Assembly: GCA_012729315.1 (NCBI GenBank)
Contig: JAAYDI010000163.1
Location: 1-64,000 of the forward strand
Length of the DNA stretch: 64,000 nt
Source: Planctomycetaceae bacterium
Lineage (GTDB): Bacteria > Planctomycetota > Planctomycetia > Pirellulales > Pirellulaceae
Reading direction: 5' to 3'
Shown piece by piece: positions 42,553-51,999 of this stretch; the stretch's first letter is position 1; every line of letters starts with the position of its first letter. Below the pieces are notes generated by a model that did no database searches, was not told the origin of the DNA, and was given only the letters and a program-made list of their open reading frames with translations. A program made the position numbers and the translations under genes.

Positions 42553-44181
42553 ATGAACAGACGAGCGATGCGATGGTGTTGTGTGGGTGGACTGGTGGCG
42601 CTGCTGGCGGGCCCTCTCCCGGCTCAGGACGGGCAGGCGGAACTGGACAAGGCGATGGACCTCAAGATGTCCGCCGACTCGCTCCAGGACCTGGCTCAGG
42701 TGGCCACCCTGTGCGAGCAGGCGCTGGACAAGGGGCTCACCAAAGATGATGAGGTCATTGCGCGGCAACTGCTGATCGGCGCTCTGTACGAACGGGCGGG
42801 GCGCATGTCCCAGCCGATTCTGTTCAGTGCCCCGCCAATGAACGACAAGCTCAAGGAGATGCGGGACCGTGTGATGCCGGACCTCGAGCGGATTCTCAAG
42901 CACGATCCGCAGTTCGGTCCAGCGCATCTGTTGACTGCCCAGCTCGAGTTGCTCGAGGGGGGCGACGTGCACCGCGCCCGCCAGGCGGTGGACCGGGCGG
43001 TCGAGCACCTGCAGGACGATCATAAGCTGCTGGCCGAAGCGCTCATCCTGCGCGGCCATTTGCCGGGCGCGACGCAGGACCCGCTGGCGGACCTCAATCG
43101 GGCAGTGGAGCTGGCTCCGGACGACGCCGATGTCTGGCAGGCCCGTGCGCTGTACTATCTGCAGCACGGCCAGGTGGAACAGGCCGTCAGCGACTGGAAC
43201 AGCCTTGTGGAACGCGATCCGGACAACTCGCTGATGCGGCTGGGAGTGGCCGAGCAGCTGATTAAGGTGGCGCAGTACGACGAGGCGTTGAAGCACATTG
43301 ATCGGGTGTTGGAGAAGCAGCCCACGACACTGGCCTACACGCTGCGCGCGCAGCTGTGGACGCAGCAGGAGAAGTACGACGAAGCGGTACGGGATCTGAG
43401 CGAGGCGATCAAGCTCACGCCGGACGACCTGGGGCTGGTGTTGATGCGTGCCCGGCTCAACCACGTAGCGGGGCGGTATGACCTGGCACAGCAGGACGTC
43501 GACCGGGTGCTCGAACAGCATGCCGGCTCGCAGCGGGCCATCGAGCTGCGCAGCGCCATCCTGGCGGCGCGGGGCCTGTACGCCGAGGCGGCACGGGACG
43601 TTGAGCAGCTTCTCAAAGAGGACCCCGACAACGTGCTGCTGCAACTGCAGCTGGCCATCTATCTGAATGCCGGGAACCAGTCGCGGCGAGCGATCGAGGT
43701 ATTCAGCCGCGTGCTGACACTCGATCCGCAGAACAGTCTGGCGCTGCGCGGCCGCGCTGACGCGTATCTGAATGTCGGCGAGCACCGCCAGGCGGTCGCC
43801 GACTACGAAGTGGTGGTCAAGCTGTCGGAGGCGGACTCGGGCGTTCTCAATAACTTCGCCTGGGTGCTGGCCACGTCGACCGAGGACGGCATTCGCGACG
43901 GGAAGCGGGCGCTGGAGATGGGGCTCAAGGCGTGCGAGCTGACCGAATACCAGCAGGCTCATATCCTGAGCACGTTGGCGGCCGCCTACGCGGAAAGCGG
44001 GGACTTCGACAACGCGGTCAAGTGGTCGCGGAAATCGGTCGAACTGGGGGACCCGGACATCCAGGAACAGCTGCAGCAGGAGCTGGAGAGCTATCGCCAG
44101 AAGAAGCCCTGGCGGGAGAAGAAAGAGGAGCCGGTCCAGGCACCGGATCCGCCGCCGGCTGACGCGCCGGCGGAACACTGA
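42553..44181 (+). CDS. Secreted TPR-repeat protein
   Basis: A 542-residue exported protein. The signal peptide (AMRWCCVGGLVALLAGPLPAQ) precedes about nine to ten TPR repeats, each with the W/L-G-Y/A-A-P pattern (e.g. ADVWQARALYYLQHGQVEQAVSDWNSLV; LALRGRADAYLNVGEHRQAVADYEVVV). TPRs stack into a superhelix that binds other proteins, here in the periplasm. The last 35 residues are Lys/Glu- and then Pro/Ala-rich. ATG 42553 follows AAGGAA. It is convergent with uvrC. Confidence 0.88.
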   Translation: MNRRAMRWCCVGGLVALLAGPLPAQDGQAELDKAMDLKMSADSLQDLAQVATLCEQALDKGLTKDDEVIARQLLIGALYERAGRMSQPILFSAPPMNDKLKEMRDRVMPDLERILKHDPQFGPAHLLTAQLELLEGGDVHRARQAVDRAVEHLQDDHKLLAEALILRGHLPGATQDPLADLNRAVELAPDDADVWQARALYYLQHGQVEQAVSDWNSLVERDPDNSLMRLGVAEQLIKVAQYDEALKHIDRVLEKQPTTLAYTLRAQLWTQQEKYDEAVRDLSEAIKLTPDDLGLVLMRARLNHVAGRYDLAQQDVDRVLEQHAGSQRAIELRSAILAARGLYAEAARDVEQLLKEDPDNVLLQLQLAIYLNAGNQSRRAIEVFSRVLTLDPQNSLALRGRADAYLNVGEHRQAVADYEVVVKLSEADSGVLNNFAWVLATSTEDGIRDGKRALEMGLKACELTEYQQAHILSTLAAAYAESGDFDNAVKWSRKSVELGDPDIQEQLQQELESYRQKKPWREKKEEPVQAPDPPPADAPAEH

Positions 44182-44186
44182 GTATC

Positions 44187-44204
44187 CCGCAGAGTATCCT
44201 GCGG
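44187..44204. terminator. Small hairpin between convergent TPR and uvrC genes
   Basis: CCGCAG and CTGCGG form a six-base stem with a six-base loop, five bases after the TPR stop. No T-run follows, so this is a weak call. Confidence 0.3.
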
Positions 44205-44242
44205 ACCAGGCCGCCGGCCACGGTGCCCGGCGCGCACCGGTC

Positions 44243-45670
44243 TTAGGGTGCGTCCGGATCACGTCCGCGCGTGCGTCGCAGTTCGTCGGCGCGTGCGGAG
44301 CCGAGTGTGGACTTCTTGCGCAGGATGTGGTGGTAGTGCTGCGCGAATCGGTGGGCCTCGTCCCGCACATACTGCAACAGCCGCAGCGCGAACGCATGGC
44401 GGCTCAGCCGCAGCGGCTCAGACTGGCCGGGCAGGTAGATCTCCTCGTCCCGTTTGGCCAGCGACAGGATGGTGGGCGGCGTGAGCGACTGTTCGCGAAA
44501 GGCGGCCAGCGCCGCGTTGAGCTGGCCTTTCCCGCCGTCGATCAACAGCAGGTCGGGAAACACATCGGACTCATCGTACAGCCGCCGGTAGCGGCGGGCG
44601 ACAACCTCCTGAATGCTGCGGAAGTCGTCCACCCCCTCGACGCTGCGGATCTTGTAACGCCGGTAGCCGGGCTTGAACGGCAGCCCGTCCAGGAACTGCA
44701 CCAGGCTGGCGACGGTCTGCCCGCCCTGCAGGTGCGCGATGTCGATCCCCTCGATCTTCCGCGGCAAAGTGGCCAGTTTCAGCACCCGGCGCAGGCCGGC
44801 CAGTCCCTTGTGGGGATCGATGAAGAACACCTCCGGCTGCGCGTGGGTGTCGAGTTCCCCCCGTTGATCGAGCGTCTTGAGCATGTGGATTTCGTCGCGC
44901 AGCCGGGCGGCGCGTTCGAACTGCAGCGCCGCGGATGCCGCCTGCATGTCGTCCTGCAGCTGCCGCAACAGGATGGCTTTGTCCCCGCTGAGAAACATCT
45001 GCAGCCGGTGAATGGCCCGCCGGTACTCTTCCCTGCTGATCCGCAGATTGCACGGCGCCGTGCACTGGTTGATGCTGGCCAACAGGCACGGGCGGAACCA
45101 CCGCCACCGCTCGTCCCCGTCGGCGATGTCGAGGCTGCACGTGCGGAACTTGAAGATCCGCTGCAGCACCTGCACGGCGCCCCGCAGCGCGCCGGCGCTG
45201 GCAAACGGCCCGTAGAGTTTCACTCCCCGTTCCTTCGGCTCGCGCGTCACCTCCACACGCGGGAAGTCGTCACGGGTCGTGATCATCAGGTAGGGGAAGG
45301 TCTTGTCGTCCTTCTGCTCCTTGTTGTGCCGGGGCTGAATATCCTTGATCAGCCGGGACTCGACGAGCAGCGCGTCGACTTCGCTGTCGCATTCGATGTA
45401 GTCGGCGTCACAGATGTCCTGCACCCACGGGCCGGTCCGCGGATCCTCCGCGGCCGCCTTGACGAAATAGCTTCCGGCGCGGGAACGCAGATCCGTGGCC
45501 TTTCCCACGTAGATGACGATCCCCGCCAGGTCCTTGAACAGGTACACGCCGGGCGAGTGGGGGAACTCCCGCACCTTCGTCAGCGCCCGGCGCTGGCCGT
45601 ATTCCAGTTCCAGTTCGGGGGCGGGCCCTTGCGCTGGCGGATCGGGTTGCGAGGCGCGGTCGGCGGGCAT
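44243..45670 (-). CDS. uvrC: Excinuclease UvrC, without the C-terminal HhH domain
   Basis: UvrC cuts the DNA strand on both sides of a lesion in UvrABC repair. The 475-residue product has the GIY-YIG nuclease (GVYLFKDLAGIVIYVGKATDLRSR), a UVR motif (QFERAARLRDEIHML) and the RNase H-like half (LLIDGGKGQLNAAL, LLQYVRDEAHRFAQHYH). It then ends at ...RGRDPDAP: the helix-hairpin-helix pair usual in about 600-residue UvrC is missing. ATG 45670 has GAGGGA eight bases upstream; ATG 45685, overlapping the mutase stop, is the alternative. It follows the mutase gene by 11 bp. Confidence 0.92.
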   Translation of the reverse strand: MPADRASQPDPPAQGPAPELELEYGQRRALTKVREFPHSPGVYLFKDLAGIVIYVGKATDLRSRAGSYFVKAAAEDPRTGPWVQDICDADYIECDSEVDALLVESRLIKDIQPRHNKEQKDDKTFPYLMITTRDDFPRVEVTREPKERGVKLYGPFASAGALRGAVQVLQRIFKFRTCSLDIADGDERWRWFRPCLLASINQCTAPCNLRISREEYRRAIHRLQMFLSGDKAILLRQLQDDMQAASAALQFERAARLRDEIHMLKTLDQRGELDTHAQPEVFFIDPHKGLAGLRRVLKLATLPRKIEGIDIAHLQGGQTVASLVQFLDGLPFKPGYRRYKIRSVEGVDDFRSIQEVVARRYRRLYDESDVFPDLLLIDGGKGQLNAALAAFREQSLTPPTILSLAKRDEEIYLPGQSEPLRLSRHAFALRLLQYVRDEAHRFAQHYHHILRKKSTLGSARADELRRTRGRDPDAP

Positions 45671-45681
45671 GACACAGTCCC

Positions 45682-47496
45682 TCATGCAAGCGACTCGGAC
45701 GCCACGACCGCCCGGACGTCCGTGGCCAGCTGATCCAGCCAGGCGCGCTGCCGGGCCGCGACCTGGTCCAGATCGGCACCGTCGGCCGGCGGCGCAAAGG
45801 CAAACATGTAGCACTTGATTTTGGGTTCCGTGCCGGAGGGACGCACGGCCAGCCAGTTGCCCGCCGGGGCGAAGTCGAGCACGACCATGTCCCCCCGAGG
45901 CCCGGAGAACGGGCACGTCCCGGCCGGGCCACGCATCTGCTGGTTCAGGTAGTCCCGCATGGCGACAACCCGCTGGCCGCCCAGTTCGGTCGGCGGCCGC
46001 TGGCGCAGTCGCTCCATGAGCCGTCTCATGCACGCCATGCCTTCGGCGCCCTCCATCTGGATCGTGATCAACCGTTCGGTATGCACGCCGTGCTGCCGGA
46101 AAAGCTCCTGCAGACGCTGGTGGACCGACAGGCCGGCAGCTTTCAGGTGCGCGGCCAGCTCGGCCATCAGCAGGCAGGCCACCGCGCCGTCTTTGTCGCG
46201 CGCGTATTGCCCGACCAGGTACCCATGCGATTCCTCGCACCCGAGCACGAACCGATCGGGTCCCTCCTGGTCGATGATCCCGCCGATCCACTTGAAACCG
46301 ACCGGCAGATCCCCGCAGGTCCGCACGCCGTACTGGTCTGCGATCCGCCGGATCAGTTCCGTGGTGACCAGCGTTTTAACCAGGTAATGGTGCGGGGACA
46401 GGGTTCCGGCCGCATGGCGCTGCTGGAGCACATAGTCGGCCAGCAGTGCGCCGAGCTGGTTGCCGTTGAGCGTGGCCCACGGCGCGCCGGGTTGGAGCGT
46501 CAGGGGGGCGGCACACCCCATCCGATCGCAGTCCGGGTCGGTGGCGAGCACCAGTTCCGCGCCGGTCTGGCGAGCGTGTTCGATGGGGAGGTCGAAGACG
46601 CGCGGATTCTCTGGGTTGGAGACATGGCCGGGCACGTTGGGGAAGTCGCCATCCGGTGCGGCGTGCGGACCGTAGATCTCCACCTGCTGGAAGCCGGTCG
46701 TTTCCAGCAACGGCCCGACGGCGCTTGCGCCGACGCCGTGCAGGGGCGAGTACAGGATGCGGACGTCGCGCGGGCCGCCAAAGCACTCGGCTGCCAGGGT
46801 TTTCTGAAATGCCGCGTCGGTCTCCGCCGTGCACGGCACAATCTGGCCCTGGGCCACGGCCGCCTGGAAATCGGCCTGCACGATGTCGTTCACCCGCCGC
46901 ACATGCTCGCTGATCGCCCGGTCATGCGGCGGCAGCACCTGACCGCCTGTAGACCAGTAGATCTTGACGGCGTTGTCGCTGGGCGGATTGTGGCTCGCCG
47001 TGACCATGATGCCACAGTCGCACCGTTGGCGCCGCACGAGAAACGACAGTTCGGGGGTGCTGCGATAGTCGTCGAGCATATACACGCGGAAGCCGGCCGC
47101 CGCCATGATGCCGGCACACAGCTCGGCGAAGTGCCGCGAGCGGTGGCGGGTGTCGTAGGCGATGGCGCACGACCGCGGCGCCTGCGGCGCGGCCTGGGCA
47201 CGCACGTAGTCGGCCAGGCCCTGCGCGCTTTCGCCGATCGTGCGGTCGTTGATGGCGTTGGTACCGATCGGGTACATCCGCCCGCGGCGGCCCCCCGTGC
47301 CGAACGGGATGACGGTCCAGAAGACGTCATCGAGCAGTTGCCACTGGCCGTTGGCCACGTGCTCGCGCACCGCGGCGGCATAAGCCGCATAGCGTGGCTG
47401 AGTGAGCCATTGCCGGATGTTCTCGGCCGCCCCGCACGACAATTGCTGGGCGGCTGCCGCGGCATCCAGCCGCGCCAAAGCCTGCTGTGTGTTCAT
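45682..47496 (-). CDS. Phosphohexomutase (phosphoglucomutase/phosphomannomutase, long form)
   Basis: A 604-residue alpha-D-phosphohexomutase that moves phosphate between the C1 and C6 positions of hexoses. Features: GTGGRRGRMYPIGTNAIN, active-site phosphoserine TASHNPPSDNAVKIYW, metal loop ATDPDCDRMG, sugar-specificity GCEESHGYL and the C-terminal phosphate-binding RPSGTEPK. The length and the N-terminal extension fit the long PGM/PMM subfamily. GGAGG precedes the ATG. It is divergent to a second, shorter mutase at 47665. Confidence 0.92.
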   Translation of the reverse strand: MNTQQALARLDAAAAAQQLSCGAAENIRQWLTQPRYAAYAAAVREHVANGQWQLLDDVFWTVIPFGTGGRRGRMYPIGTNAINDRTIGESAQGLADYVRAQAAPQAPRSCAIAYDTRHRSRHFAELCAGIMAAAGFRVYMLDDYRSTPELSFLVRRQRCDCGIMVTASHNPPSDNAVKIYWSTGGQVLPPHDRAISEHVRRVNDIVQADFQAAVAQGQIVPCTAETDAAFQKTLAAECFGGPRDVRILYSPLHGVGASAVGPLLETTGFQQVEIYGPHAAPDGDFPNVPGHVSNPENPRVFDLPIEHARQTGAELVLATDPDCDRMGCAAPLTLQPGAPWATLNGNQLGALLADYVLQQRHAAGTLSPHHYLVKTLVTTELIRRIADQYGVRTCGDLPVGFKWIGGIIDQEGPDRFVLGCEESHGYLVGQYARDKDGAVACLLMAELAAHLKAAGLSVHQRLQELFRQHGVHTERLITIQMEGAEGMACMRRLMERLRQRPPTELGGQRVVAMRDYLNQQMRGPAGTCPFSGPRGDMVVLDFAPAGNWLAVRPSGTEPKIKCYMFAFAPPADGADLDQVAARQRAWLDQLATDVRAVVASESLA

Positions 47497-47664
47497 CAGT
47501 CCTCCGATGGCTGTCCGTCGGTCATCCTGCTGTGACGCACTTCCGGGTGCGCTGTGGATTGTACGGCTCCAGCTTGTTCCCGTTCAACCCGCGGGGTATC
47601 TTTCCATATTGTCGATGGGCGTGCTGCAGGAGGGAGCCGGTGCAAGGAAGGCTGAGGTTGGATT

Positions 47665-49008
47665 ATGACTGATTTGATCATTAGCGTGTCGGGGCTGCGG
47701 GGCGTGGTGGGGAAGGACCTGACGCCCGAGGTGGCGGCCCGCTATGCGTGCGCTTACGCGGCCGGTCAGCCGGACGGTCCCCTGGTGCTGGCCCGCGACG
47801 GGCGTGGCACCGGACGCATGCTGGTCGACACGATCCGTGGCGCTCTGCTTGCCGTCGGCCGCAACGTGCTCGACGCGGAGGTGGCGGCCACGCCGACGGT
47901 GGGCGTCCTGGTGCGGGACCACGTAGCAGCCGGCGCGATCCAGGTCACGGCCAGCCACAACCCGCCGCAGTACAACGGCATCAAGTTGTTCTCGCCGGAG
48001 GGGCAGGTCCTCTCGGCCGACGCGGGCGAGCAGGTCATGGCCCGGTACCGGCTGGCACACGGGGCGTGGGTCGACTACCAGCACATCGGTCAGGCGCGGA
48101 CGATCGACGACACCACCCACCGCCATCTGGAGATGCTGTTGGCCACCATCGATTCCGCGCCGATCCGCCAGCGGCGTTTCGGGGTGTTGCTGGATTCGAA
48201 TCACGGCTCCGGCAGCCTCCTGGGGCAACGCCTGCTCAAGGCGCTCGGCTGCCGCGTCTCCATGGTCGGGGGGCAACCGGACGGTCTGTTCGCCCATCCG
48301 CCGGAGCCGACGGCCGAGAATCTGGCGGGCGTCTGCCGGGAGATTGTCGCAGCGCGCGCCGACATCGGCTTCTGCCAGGATCCGGATGCCGATCGCCTGG
48401 CGGTGATCGACGAGCAGGGGCGATACATCGGCGAAGAGTACACCCTGGCCCTGTGCCTGGATCAGGTCCTGCGTTCCCGCTCGGGGCCGGTCGTGACGAA
48501 CTGTTCCACCAGCCGCATGGCGGAGGATCTGGCCGGCAAGTACGGCGTCCCGTTCCTGCGTTCGCCGGTGGGTGAAGCCAACGTGGTCCGCATGATGCTG
48601 GAGCACGGGGCCGTGTTCGGCGGCGAGGGGAATGGCGGGCCCATCGATCCGCAGGTGGGGCACATCCGGGACAGCTTCGTCGGGATGGTCTGGATCCTCT
48701 ACGCCATGGCCTGCCGCGGGTTGCCGGTCAGCCGGCTTGTCAGCGAGTTGCCGCGCTATGAAATCTGCAAGACGAAGCAGGAGGTGCCGCGCAAGGCGAT
48801 CCCCAAAGCGCTCCACGCGCTGGAGAAGCACTTCGCCGACGCCCGGAGCGACCGGCTCGATGGCCTGCGTCTGGACTGGCCCGGCAAATGGCTGTTGATC
48901 CGCGCTAGCAACACGGAGCCGATCGTCCGCATTGTGGCGGAAGCGGCCACGGCTGCCGAGGCCCGTCAGCTATGCGCGGACGCCTCCAGGGTGCTCGCGC
49001 GCCGGTGA
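47665..49008 (+). CDS. Phosphohexomutase, probable phosphoglucosamine mutase type
   Basis: A 447-residue alpha-D-phosphohexomutase: SGLRGVVGKDLTPE, active-site Ser in TASHNPPQYNGIKLF, metal loop CQDPDADRLAV, GGEGNGGPI and IRASNTEPIVRI. The sequence is closest by eye to the archaeal-like GlmM/PMM group, so glucosamine-6-phosphate to glucosamine-1-phosphate for cell-wall precursors is the likeliest step, but phosphomannomutase is not excluded. It is transcribed away from the longer mutase, 168 bp apart. Its start ATG lies near GAGGTTGG. Confidence 0.9.
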   Translation: MTDLIISVSGLRGVVGKDLTPEVAARYACAYAAGQPDGPLVLARDGRGTGRMLVDTIRGALLAVGRNVLDAEVAATPTVGVLVRDHVAAGAIQVTASHNPPQYNGIKLFSPEGQVLSADAGEQVMARYRLAHGAWVDYQHIGQARTIDDTTHRHLEMLLATIDSAPIRQRRFGVLLDSNHGSGSLLGQRLLKALGCRVSMVGGQPDGLFAHPPEPTAENLAGVCREIVAARADIGFCQDPDADRLAVIDEQGRYIGEEYTLALCLDQVLRSRSGPVVTNCSTSRMAEDLAGKYGVPFLRSPVGEANVVRMMLEHGAVFGGEGNGGPIDPQVGHIRDSFVGMVWILYAMACRGLPVSRLVSELPRYEICKTKQEVPRKAIPKALHALEKHFADARSDRLDGLRLDWPGKWLLIRASNTEPIVRIVAEAATAAEARQLCADASRVLARR

Positions 49009-49034
49009 GGCGGCCCGCCGCCGTGCCGGCCGGG

Positions 49035-50324
49035 CTAGCGCTCCCGGCGCTCGATGGAGTCGCAGCCGACCCAGGGGCGCAGCACCGGGGGGATCGTCAC
49101 CGATCCGTCCGCCTGCTGGTAGTTCTCCAGAATGGCCAGTAGCGCGCGGCTCACGGCGATGGCGGTACCGTTGAGCGTGTGCACCAGTTGGGTCCCTTTC
49201 TGGCCGGGCACCTTGTAGCGGATGTTCAAACGCCGGGCCTGATAGTCGGTGCAATTGGACGTGCTGGTCACTTCGCCCCACTGGCCCTCTGTGCCGCGCC
49301 CCGGCATCCAGGCCTCCAGATCGTACTTGCGGTAGGCCGGGCCCCCCAGATCGCCCGTGGCCGTGTCGACGACGCGATAGGGGATCCCCAGTTCGTCGAA
49401 CAGGCGGCATTCCAGATCGCAGAAGTGCTCGAGCATCGCATCGCTCTGATCGGGCAGCGTGAAGGCGAACATCTCCACTTTGGTGAACTGGTGCACGCGA
49501 TAGAGCCCGCGGGAGGAGCGGCCGGCCGCGCCCGCCTCCGTGCGGAAACAGTGGCTGATTCCGCACAGTTTGATGGGGAGCTGCTCGGCGGCCACCACGT
49601 CACCGGCCAGCAGCCCGCCGAGTGTGATTTCGGCCGTGGCCACCAGATTCAGATTGGTGTTCTCGATGCTGTAGATCTGCGTTTCCGGCCCGCGGGGGAT
49701 GTACCCGGTACCTTGCAGGATTTCTGTGTACGCCAGATCGGGCGTCGTGACGGGCGTGAAGCCGGCGTCCATCAGCAGGCGGGTGGCGAACTGTTGGAGC
49801 GCCAGCTCCAGCAGGACGGCCTCGTTGCGCAGGAAGTAGAACCCGTGGCCGGCGATCTTGGCGCCTCCTTCGAAGTCGATCAGGTCGAGCTGGGTCGCCA
49901 GATCAACGTGATCGAGCACGGGGAAGTCGAAGGTGCGCGGCAGGTGCCGGCCGCGGCGGATCTCCAGGTTGGCCTGGTCATCCGCCCCCACCGGCGCAGC
50001 GGGATGTGACATGTTGGGGATGCCGGCCTGCAGCCGTTCAATCTCGCGGTCGAGCGCATCGACCTCGCTCTGCAACTGGTCCTTCTGCTCGCGCAGCCGG
50101 CGGCCTTCTTCTTTGCGCGCCTCCCGCTCGGCCGCGTCGGAGGCCTTGCCGATGGACTTCGAGACCTCGTTGGCACGCCGGTTCACGTCCTCCACCACGC
50201 GCTGCTGCTCGCGGCGTTGCAATTCGAGTTCCACCAGGCGATCCACTTCCGCCACAACGCCGCGGCGCACGCAGTTCTGCTTCACCAGTTCCGCATTTTC
50301 GACAATGTACTTCCGATCCAGCAT
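49035..50324 (-). CDS. serS: Seryl-tRNA synthetase
   Basis: SerRS charges tRNA-Ser. The N-terminal helical coiled coil that grips the tRNA long arm (LVELELQRREQQRVVEDVNRRANEVSKSIGKASDAAEREARKEEGRRLREQKDQL) is followed by the class II core: motif 2 SHCFRTEAGAAGRSSRGLYRVHQFTKVE and motif 3 TLNGTAIAVSRALLAILENYQ, with EVTSTSNCTDYQARR between. The 429-residue length is normal. It is convergent with the mutase gene, 26 bp between stops. Confidence 0.97.
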   Translation of the reverse strand: MLDRKYIVENAELVKQNCVRRGVVAEVDRLVELELQRREQQRVVEDVNRRANEVSKSIGKASDAAEREARKEEGRRLREQKDQLQSEVDALDREIERLQAGIPNMSHPAAPVGADDQANLEIRRGRHLPRTFDFPVLDHVDLATQLDLIDFEGGAKIAGHGFYFLRNEAVLLELALQQFATRLLMDAGFTPVTTPDLAYTEILQGTGYIPRGPETQIYSIENTNLNLVATAEITLGGLLAGDVVAAEQLPIKLCGISHCFRTEAGAAGRSSRGLYRVHQFTKVEMFAFTLPDQSDAMLEHFCDLECRLFDELGIPYRVVDTATGDLGGPAYRKYDLEAWMPGRGTEGQWGEVTSTSNCTDYQARRLNIRYKVPGQKGTQLVHTLNGTAIAVSRALLAILENYQQADGSVTIPPVLRPWVGCDSIERRER

Positions 50325-50417
50325 GGCTGTGTCCGATTCAAACCTGTTCCGGCGACTCCGTGTGATGACTCACGACCGGCCTGCGCGCCGCACACCGGCC
50401 GGCCGCCAAACATGATG

Positions 50418-51797
50418 CTACCGATCGCCTACCGTAATCTGGCCTAGTTCACTCCAGAGATGGGCGCTGGCCTTCGTGCCGCGCTGGAAGTCCAGCAGCG
50501 AGAACTTCTCGTTCGGGCTGTGCGCGTTGTCGTCGTCCAGGCCCCACCCGAGCAACAGTGTATCGACGCCGAGCTGAGCGCGGAACAGATTGACGACCGG
50601 TATGGAACCCCCTTCGCGCGTGAAGACGGGTGCCCGGCCAAACCCCTGCTCGATCGCCCGCGTCGCCGCCTGCATGTAGGGGCTATCGAGCGGCACGACG
50701 ATGCCCGGCGCTGAGTGCATGCAGGTCAGTTCCATCCGGATGCCCGGCGGGCACTGCGACGCGAGGTACGCCTCCAACGCCTGGGCAATCTGGGCCGGGT
50801 CCTGGTTGGGTACCAGCCGGAAGCTGAACTTGACCCCGGCCTTGGCCGGCAACACGGTTTTGGCGCCATCCCCCTGATAGCCACCCCAGATCCCATTGAT
50901 GTCGCACGTCGGCCGCGCCCACCGCCGCTCCAGCGTCGTGTAGCCGCGCTCACCCGTGACTCCGTCGACCCCAATCTGCTGCATGAATTCCGATTCGTCG
51001 AACGGCAGCGCCGCCAGCTGCCGGCGCTCCCGCTTCGTCAGCGGCACGACGTCGTCATAGAAACCGGGGACTCTGATCTTGCCCGATTTGTTCATCAGAC
51101 TGGCCATCATGTGCGCCGCACAGTTGACTGGGTTGGTCACCGCGCCGCCAAACGAACCGGAGTGCAGATCCTGATGCGGACCGGTCAGACGCAGCTCGAA
51201 GTAGGCCAGCCCCTTGAGCCCGTACGTGATGGCCGGCTGCCCCGGAGCGAACTGCGAGGAATCGCTGATCACCACCACGTCGCACGCCAGTCGGCGGCTC
51301 TCCTGCGCGACAAACTCATCCAGCCCTGCGCTGCCTGTCTCCTCGGCACCTTCGATCAGGAATTTCAGCTGCACGGGCAGCCGACCGGCCGTCTGCAGCC
51401 ACGCCTCCGCGCTCTGGATGTGCGTGAGCAGTTGACCCTTGTCGTCGGTCGCGCCGCGCGCATAGATATTGCCATCGCGCCGGGCTGGCTCGAAGGGGGG
51501 AGAGAGCCACTCGTCGAGCGGATCGGGAGGCTGCACATCGTAGTGGCCGTACACCAGCACGGTGGGGGCGCCGGCGACGGGCGGCGAGGCGGCGTACACG
51601 ACCGGATTGCTGCTGGTTTCCAGCAGTTCGGCCGGCAAGCCGAGGCGGCGCAAACGGTTGGCGACCCACTCGGCCGCCTGGCGGATCGCCGCCTGATGCG
51701 CGCCGCCGGCGCTGATGCTGGGGATGCGCAGCAGCGCGCAGAGTTCGTCCTCATGGCGTGCCTGCTGCTCGTTCAGATAGCGATCCAGATCCTGCAT
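50418..51797 (-). CDS. M20-family dipeptidase
   Basis: A 459-residue zinc peptidase of the M20 (carboxypeptidase G2/CNDP-like) family. Metal and catalytic motifs are VLVYGHYDVQPPDPLDEW with the zinc-binding His and Asp, ARGATDDKGQ, IEGAEETGSAGL with the catalytic Glu pair, and late HSAPG. The middle dimerisation domain (DLHSGSFGGAVTNP...) is present. No signal peptide, so cytoplasmic. It would split short peptides; its specificity is unknown. It is upstream of serS on the same strand. Confidence 0.93.
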   Translation of the reverse strand: MQDLDRYLNEQQARHEDELCALLRIPSISAGGAHQAAIRQAAEWVANRLRRLGLPAELLETSSNPVVYAASPPVAGAPTVLVYGHYDVQPPDPLDEWLSPPFEPARRDGNIYARGATDDKGQLLTHIQSAEAWLQTAGRLPVQLKFLIEGAEETGSAGLDEFVAQESRRLACDVVVISDSSQFAPGQPAITYGLKGLAYFELRLTGPHQDLHSGSFGGAVTNPVNCAAHMMASLMNKSGKIRVPGFYDDVVPLTKRERRQLAALPFDESEFMQQIGVDGVTGERGYTTLERRWARPTCDINGIWGGYQGDGAKTVLPAKAGVKFSFRLVPNQDPAQIAQALEAYLASQCPPGIRMELTCMHSAPGIVVPLDSPYMQAATRAIEQGFGRAPVFTREGGSIPVVNLFRAQLGVDTLLLGWGLDDDNAHSPNEKFSLLDFQRGTKASAHLWSELGQITVGDR

Positions 51798-51848
51798 GGC
51801 GCCACCGTGCCCCCACGCATACGAGGAAAGACAAAAAAAGACTTCCCG

Positions 51849-51886
51849 ACCGTCACTTTGCTACAATACCGTCACTTTGCTACAAT
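51849..51886 (+). repeat. 19-bp tandem duplication carrying the promoter -10 of clpS
   Basis: ACCGTCACTTTGCTACAAT occurs at 51849-51867 and 51868-51886 with no mismatch. Each copy contains the extended -10 TGCTACAAT. TTGCTA in copy 1 (51858-51863) lies exactly 17 bp before the -10 in copy 2 (51881-51886), so the duplication creates a -35/-10 pair. The start of clpS is 114 bp downstream. Confidence 0.9.
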
Positions 51887-51999
51887 ATAGTAAGCCGCTA
51901 ACATACGGACTATTCGGGGTGATCTGATTCCGCAGCACATCCGCCATCGCGGGCACTTCTGCCACCGCCGGAATCCGAGACATTGGGGGGGCGTCAGCT

